A stretch of DNA of 8,014 bases from an uncultured Eubacteriales bacterium (GTDB lineage Bacteria > Bacillota > Clostridia > Christensenellales > Aristaeellaceae), in assembly GCA_900548125.1 (NCBI GenBank), contig URJN01000096.1, positions 1-8,014 of the forward strand. The letters run 5' to 3'. This document shows, in pieces, positions 5,891 to 8,014 of this stretch. The first letter of the stretch is position 1; each line of letters opens with the position of its first letter. The notes under the pieces are model-generated. The model was not told the origin of the DNA, did no database searches, and saw only the letters and a list, made by a program, of their open reading frames with translations. The position numbers and the translations under genes are program-made.

Positions 5891-7825
5891 ATGAAGAAGA
5901 TTCTGACGGCCATCCTGTCCGTGACGATGCTCTTCTCCGCTCTGACGGCTGCAACGGCAGAAGAAGCGGCAAAGAGCGCGGATATCATCATCGTTGGCGC
6001 GGGCGGCGGCGGATTGTCCGCGGCGATTGAAGCGGTCAACGACGGCGCACAGAGCGTAATCGTGCTGGAAAAGACCGGCAAGACCGGCGGCTCGCTGAAC
6101 TTTACGTCCGGCTCCATGTCCGGCGCGGAAACCATCATTCAGAAGATTGACGGCATTGAGGACACCAAGGAGAGCTACGTTCAGGATATCCTGAACAACG
6201 GCGCGCATCTGGGCGACGAAACGCTCATCCGTACCTATGTGGATGAGGATGTGGATGCGATTCAGTGGCTGTGGGATAACGGTCTGTCTGAATACAACTT
6301 CTCTTCCATGCGCACCACCGGCAAGCGCAGCGTGTTCGCTCCGGAGCATCAGCTGTATTCCGTGGCGCGTACCTATAAGCCGAGCGCGAACGATCCGACC
6401 AAGTATAAGGCGGCGGCGCACGAAATCATGGACACGGTGCTGGCGGGCGACGCTTACAAGGCTGTGACCATTGATTTCAACACGACGGCGACCGAGCTTG
6501 TTGCCAACGATCAGGGTCAGGTTCTGACGGTTATGGCGACGGACGAGAAGGGTCAGACCGTGCGCTATGACGCGAAGAAGGCGGTCATCATGGCGACCGG
6601 CGGCTACTCCGGCAACTCCAAGCTGATGGCGGCTTTTGCCGAGAACGGCGCGAATTATCTGGTCGGCGGCTCTACCGCGGCGGACGGCTACGGCATCTAC
6701 ATGATGCAGCAGGTCGGCGCGTACATCGACCCGCAGGCGATGACCTATATCCCGACCTTCCCGATGGGTCATGAGGTTGCGCCGGGCATCGGCGTCATCG
6801 CGTCCTCCTATATGTGGAAGGCGGGCGGTATTTCCGTCAATCAGGAAGGCTTCCGTTTTGCCAACGAGAACGACGCGGACGTTGTCGCCCGTGAGACCGC
6901 TCTGGAAGTGCAGACGAACGCCATCCAGTACGATATCTTCACCGATAAGATCATCGAGGATACCGAGGCTCTCAACGCTTCTGTGTTCTGGAATTTCTAC
7001 TACGCGCCGGGCAAGCCGTATAACAGCTCTGTGGTGTGTGCGGATTCCCTCGCGGTGCTTGCCGAGAAGCTGGGCATTCCGGCGGCGAACCTTGAGGCGA
7101 CTGTCAAGAGCTACAACGAGCATGTCGATGCGGGCGATACCGACGAGTTCGGCCGCGATTTCAGCGCGGACGCGATCACCAAGAATCCGGCTTACTGCGC
7201 GGCAATCAACAAGATTGAGGGCGAACACTACTACGCCATCCCGCTCAAGGCTCTGGTCGTCATGACGCTGGGCGGCGTGAAGGTCAACACCGAGTGCCAG
7301 GTTCTGGACGTGGACGGCACGGCGATTCCGGGTCTGTACGCGGCGGGCGAGTGCGTCGGCGGCATCTGGGGCAAGTTTGTTTCCGGCGGCACTGGCGTCA
7401 TGGGTCCGATCGTTTTCGGCCGTCTGGCTTCCCGCGCGGCGATGAGCAACGAGCTGGCTGCCGGCTACACGCTCAAGACGCCCTGCACGGTCATCGACCC
7501 CGTTGTCTTTGAAAAGGATACCGCTGCCGACACGACGCTGTTTGACATGAGCACCGCGCTCAACGACGGCGAGTACGAGGCGACGGTCGATGGTCAGGAC
7601 GGCACGATGACCGTGAAGCTCACCGTTGCCGAGGGCAAGATTGCTTCTGTGGAAATCGTCGAGAACCACGAGACGCAGGCGGTTGCCGCAGGCGCGCTGG
7701 AGAAGGTTCCGCAGGCGATTGTCGAAGCCAACAGCCCGGACGTGGACGGCGTTTCCGGCGCGACCCTGACTTCCGGACGCATCAAGAATGCGGTCGTCGA
7801 GTGCCTGAAGCAGGCGGCGAAGTAA
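5891..7825 (+). CDS. Secreted FAD-binding reductase with C-terminal covalent-FMN domain
   Basis: This is a 644-residue protein. A signal peptide (MKKILTAILSVTMLFSALTA, likely cut after ATA at residue 23) has no lipobox. The FAD_binding_2 domain starts almost at once with DIIIVGAGGGGLSAA (31-45) and continues to about 515. It contains the ATGGYSGN segment (235-242), GFRFANE (320-326) and the closing GLYAAGE (481-487). An FMN_bind domain follows at about 555-640 and contains DGVSGATLTS, the motif in which ApbE attaches FMN to Thr (Thr625 here). Known relatives include fumarate, urocanate and methacrylate reductases and ketosteroid dehydrogenases. Exported members pass electrons from a membrane donor through FMN to FAD to an external acceptor. 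Against fumarate reductase, the HPT, HHTMGGV and HGANRLGGN motifs become YIPT (286-289), VMTLGGV (457-463) and WGKFVSGGT (493-501). The carboxylate-binding His/His/Arg are thus lost, while an Arg near 334 may match the proton-donating one. Substrate is unknown. All 34 lysines are AAG, which suggests high expression. It is a single-gene unit, and no ApbE or electron donor gene lies in the window. Confidence 0.93.
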   Translation: MKKILTAILSVTMLFSALTAATAEEAAKSADIIIVGAGGGGLSAAIEAVNDGAQSVIVLEKTGKTGGSLNFTSGSMSGAETIIQKIDGIEDTKESYVQDILNNGAHLGDETLIRTYVDEDVDAIQWLWDNGLSEYNFSSMRTTGKRSVFAPEHQLYSVARTYKPSANDPTKYKAAAHEIMDTVLAGDAYKAVTIDFNTTATELVANDQGQVLTVMATDEKGQTVRYDAKKAVIMATGGYSGNSKLMAAFAENGANYLVGGSTAADGYGIYMMQQVGAYIDPQAMTYIPTFPMGHEVAPGIGVIASSYMWKAGGISVNQEGFRFANENDADVVARETALEVQTNAIQYDIFTDKIIEDTEALNASVFWNFYYAPGKPYNSSVVCADSLAVLAEKLGIPAANLEATVKSYNEHVDAGDTDEFGRDFSADAITKNPAYCAAINKIEGEHYYAIPLKALVVMTLGGVKVNTECQVLDVDGTAIPGLYAAGECVGGIWGKFVSGGTGVMGPIVFGRLASRAAMSNELAAGYTLKTPCTVIDPVVFEKDTAADTTLFDMSTALNDGEYEATVDGQDGTMTVKLTVAEGKIASVEIVENHETQAVAAGALEKVPQAIVEANSPDVDGVSGATLTSGRIKNAVVECLKQAAK

Positions 7826-7851
7826 GAGCTGCATACAAGCTGAATAAGCAG

Positions 7852-7885
7852 GGAGCAGACCGGTTCATCCGGTCTGCTCCTCTTT
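7852..7885 (+). terminator. Intrinsic terminator after the flavoprotein gene
   Basis: A perfect 12-bp stem, GGAGCAGACCGG (7852-7863) with CCGGTCTGCTCC (7869-7880), encloses the loop TTCAT and is followed by TCTTT. It starts 26 nt after the stop codon. Confidence 0.92.
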
Positions 7886-8014
7886 ATCATGCAAATAAAA
7901 AGGCGCTGTCAAGCTAACAACACCGATATTTCAAGAGTAAAACTAAGTATTTGCGCCCGAAGGTTTCCAAAGGGCGATGCGCCAAACGGGCGCCGTAAAC
8001 GCTCGGAAAGCCCT
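7886..8014. other. Right-edge non-coding sequence with inverted repeat
   Basis: No gene is supported in this stretch. GCGCCCG (7953-7959) and CGGGCGC (7987-7993) are inverted repeats, with further GC-rich complementarity inside (GGGCG at 7972-7976). The - strand carries TTGACA (7912-7907) followed 17 nt later by TGATAA, a weak promoter candidate pointing back at the flavoprotein terminator. A - strand frame is open from the window edge to about 7909, but it is Arg-rich and looks like no known protein. Confidence 0.35.

Noticed and set aside
5858..7834. 658-residue open frame on the - strand over the flavoprotein gene
   Set aside because: It arises from the GC-rich codon pattern of the + strand gene. 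The product has no recognisable motif and spans the real gene almost exactly.

Overview
The window looks like chromosomal DNA of a moderately GC-rich, Gram-positive, anaerobic Clostridia-type bacterium, probably gut-associated. The support is AGGAGG-type ribosome binding sites, intrinsic hairpin/T-run terminators, Gram-positive-style signal peptides, a very large BspA-type leucine-rich-repeat surface protein and an exported flavoprotein with a covalent-FMN domain. No marker gene is present, so the lineage is an inference. All genes are on the + strand.

Layout. Positions 1-381 hold the end of a receiver-like (response-regulator fold) gene. Its N-terminal part is not readable in one frame and it lacks the usual phospho-acceptor Asp and the conserved Lys. 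Positions 457-4644 encode a secreted 1395-residue BspA-like protein: four leucine-rich-repeat blocks, a Pro/Glu linker and three similar beta-rich C-terminal modules. Positions 4711-5241 encode a 176-residue exported protein that resembles a YbjN-type domain. It follows after 66 bp with no terminator, so the two are probably one transcript. Two strong intrinsic terminators (5338-5396 and 5450-5491) close this unit.

Positions 5242-5890 are a 649-bp gap without a supportable gene. It contains the terminators, a consensus TTGACA promoter-like site, several hairpins and a second promoter whose spacer is occupied by a perfect 7-bp inverted repeat. Positions 5891-7825 encode a secreted 644-residue FAD-binding flavoprotein of the fumarate reductase/urocanate reductase/ketosteroid dehydrogenase superfamily. 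It has a C-terminal FMN_bind domain with the ApbE flavinylation motif (Thr625). A strong terminator at 7852-7885 makes it a single-gene transcription unit. The last ~130 bp contain no supported gene.

How they work together: the first two exported proteins plausibly act at the cell surface, but no pathway links them to the flavoprotein. The flavoprotein is most simply an extracytoplasmic reductase taking electrons through covalent FMN to FAD. By motif alignment it has lost three of the four residues that bind and act on fumarate, so its acceptor is probably something else. This and its dedicated, structured upstream region are the most interesting parts of the window. No mobile element, CRISPR array, tRNA or rRNA was seen.
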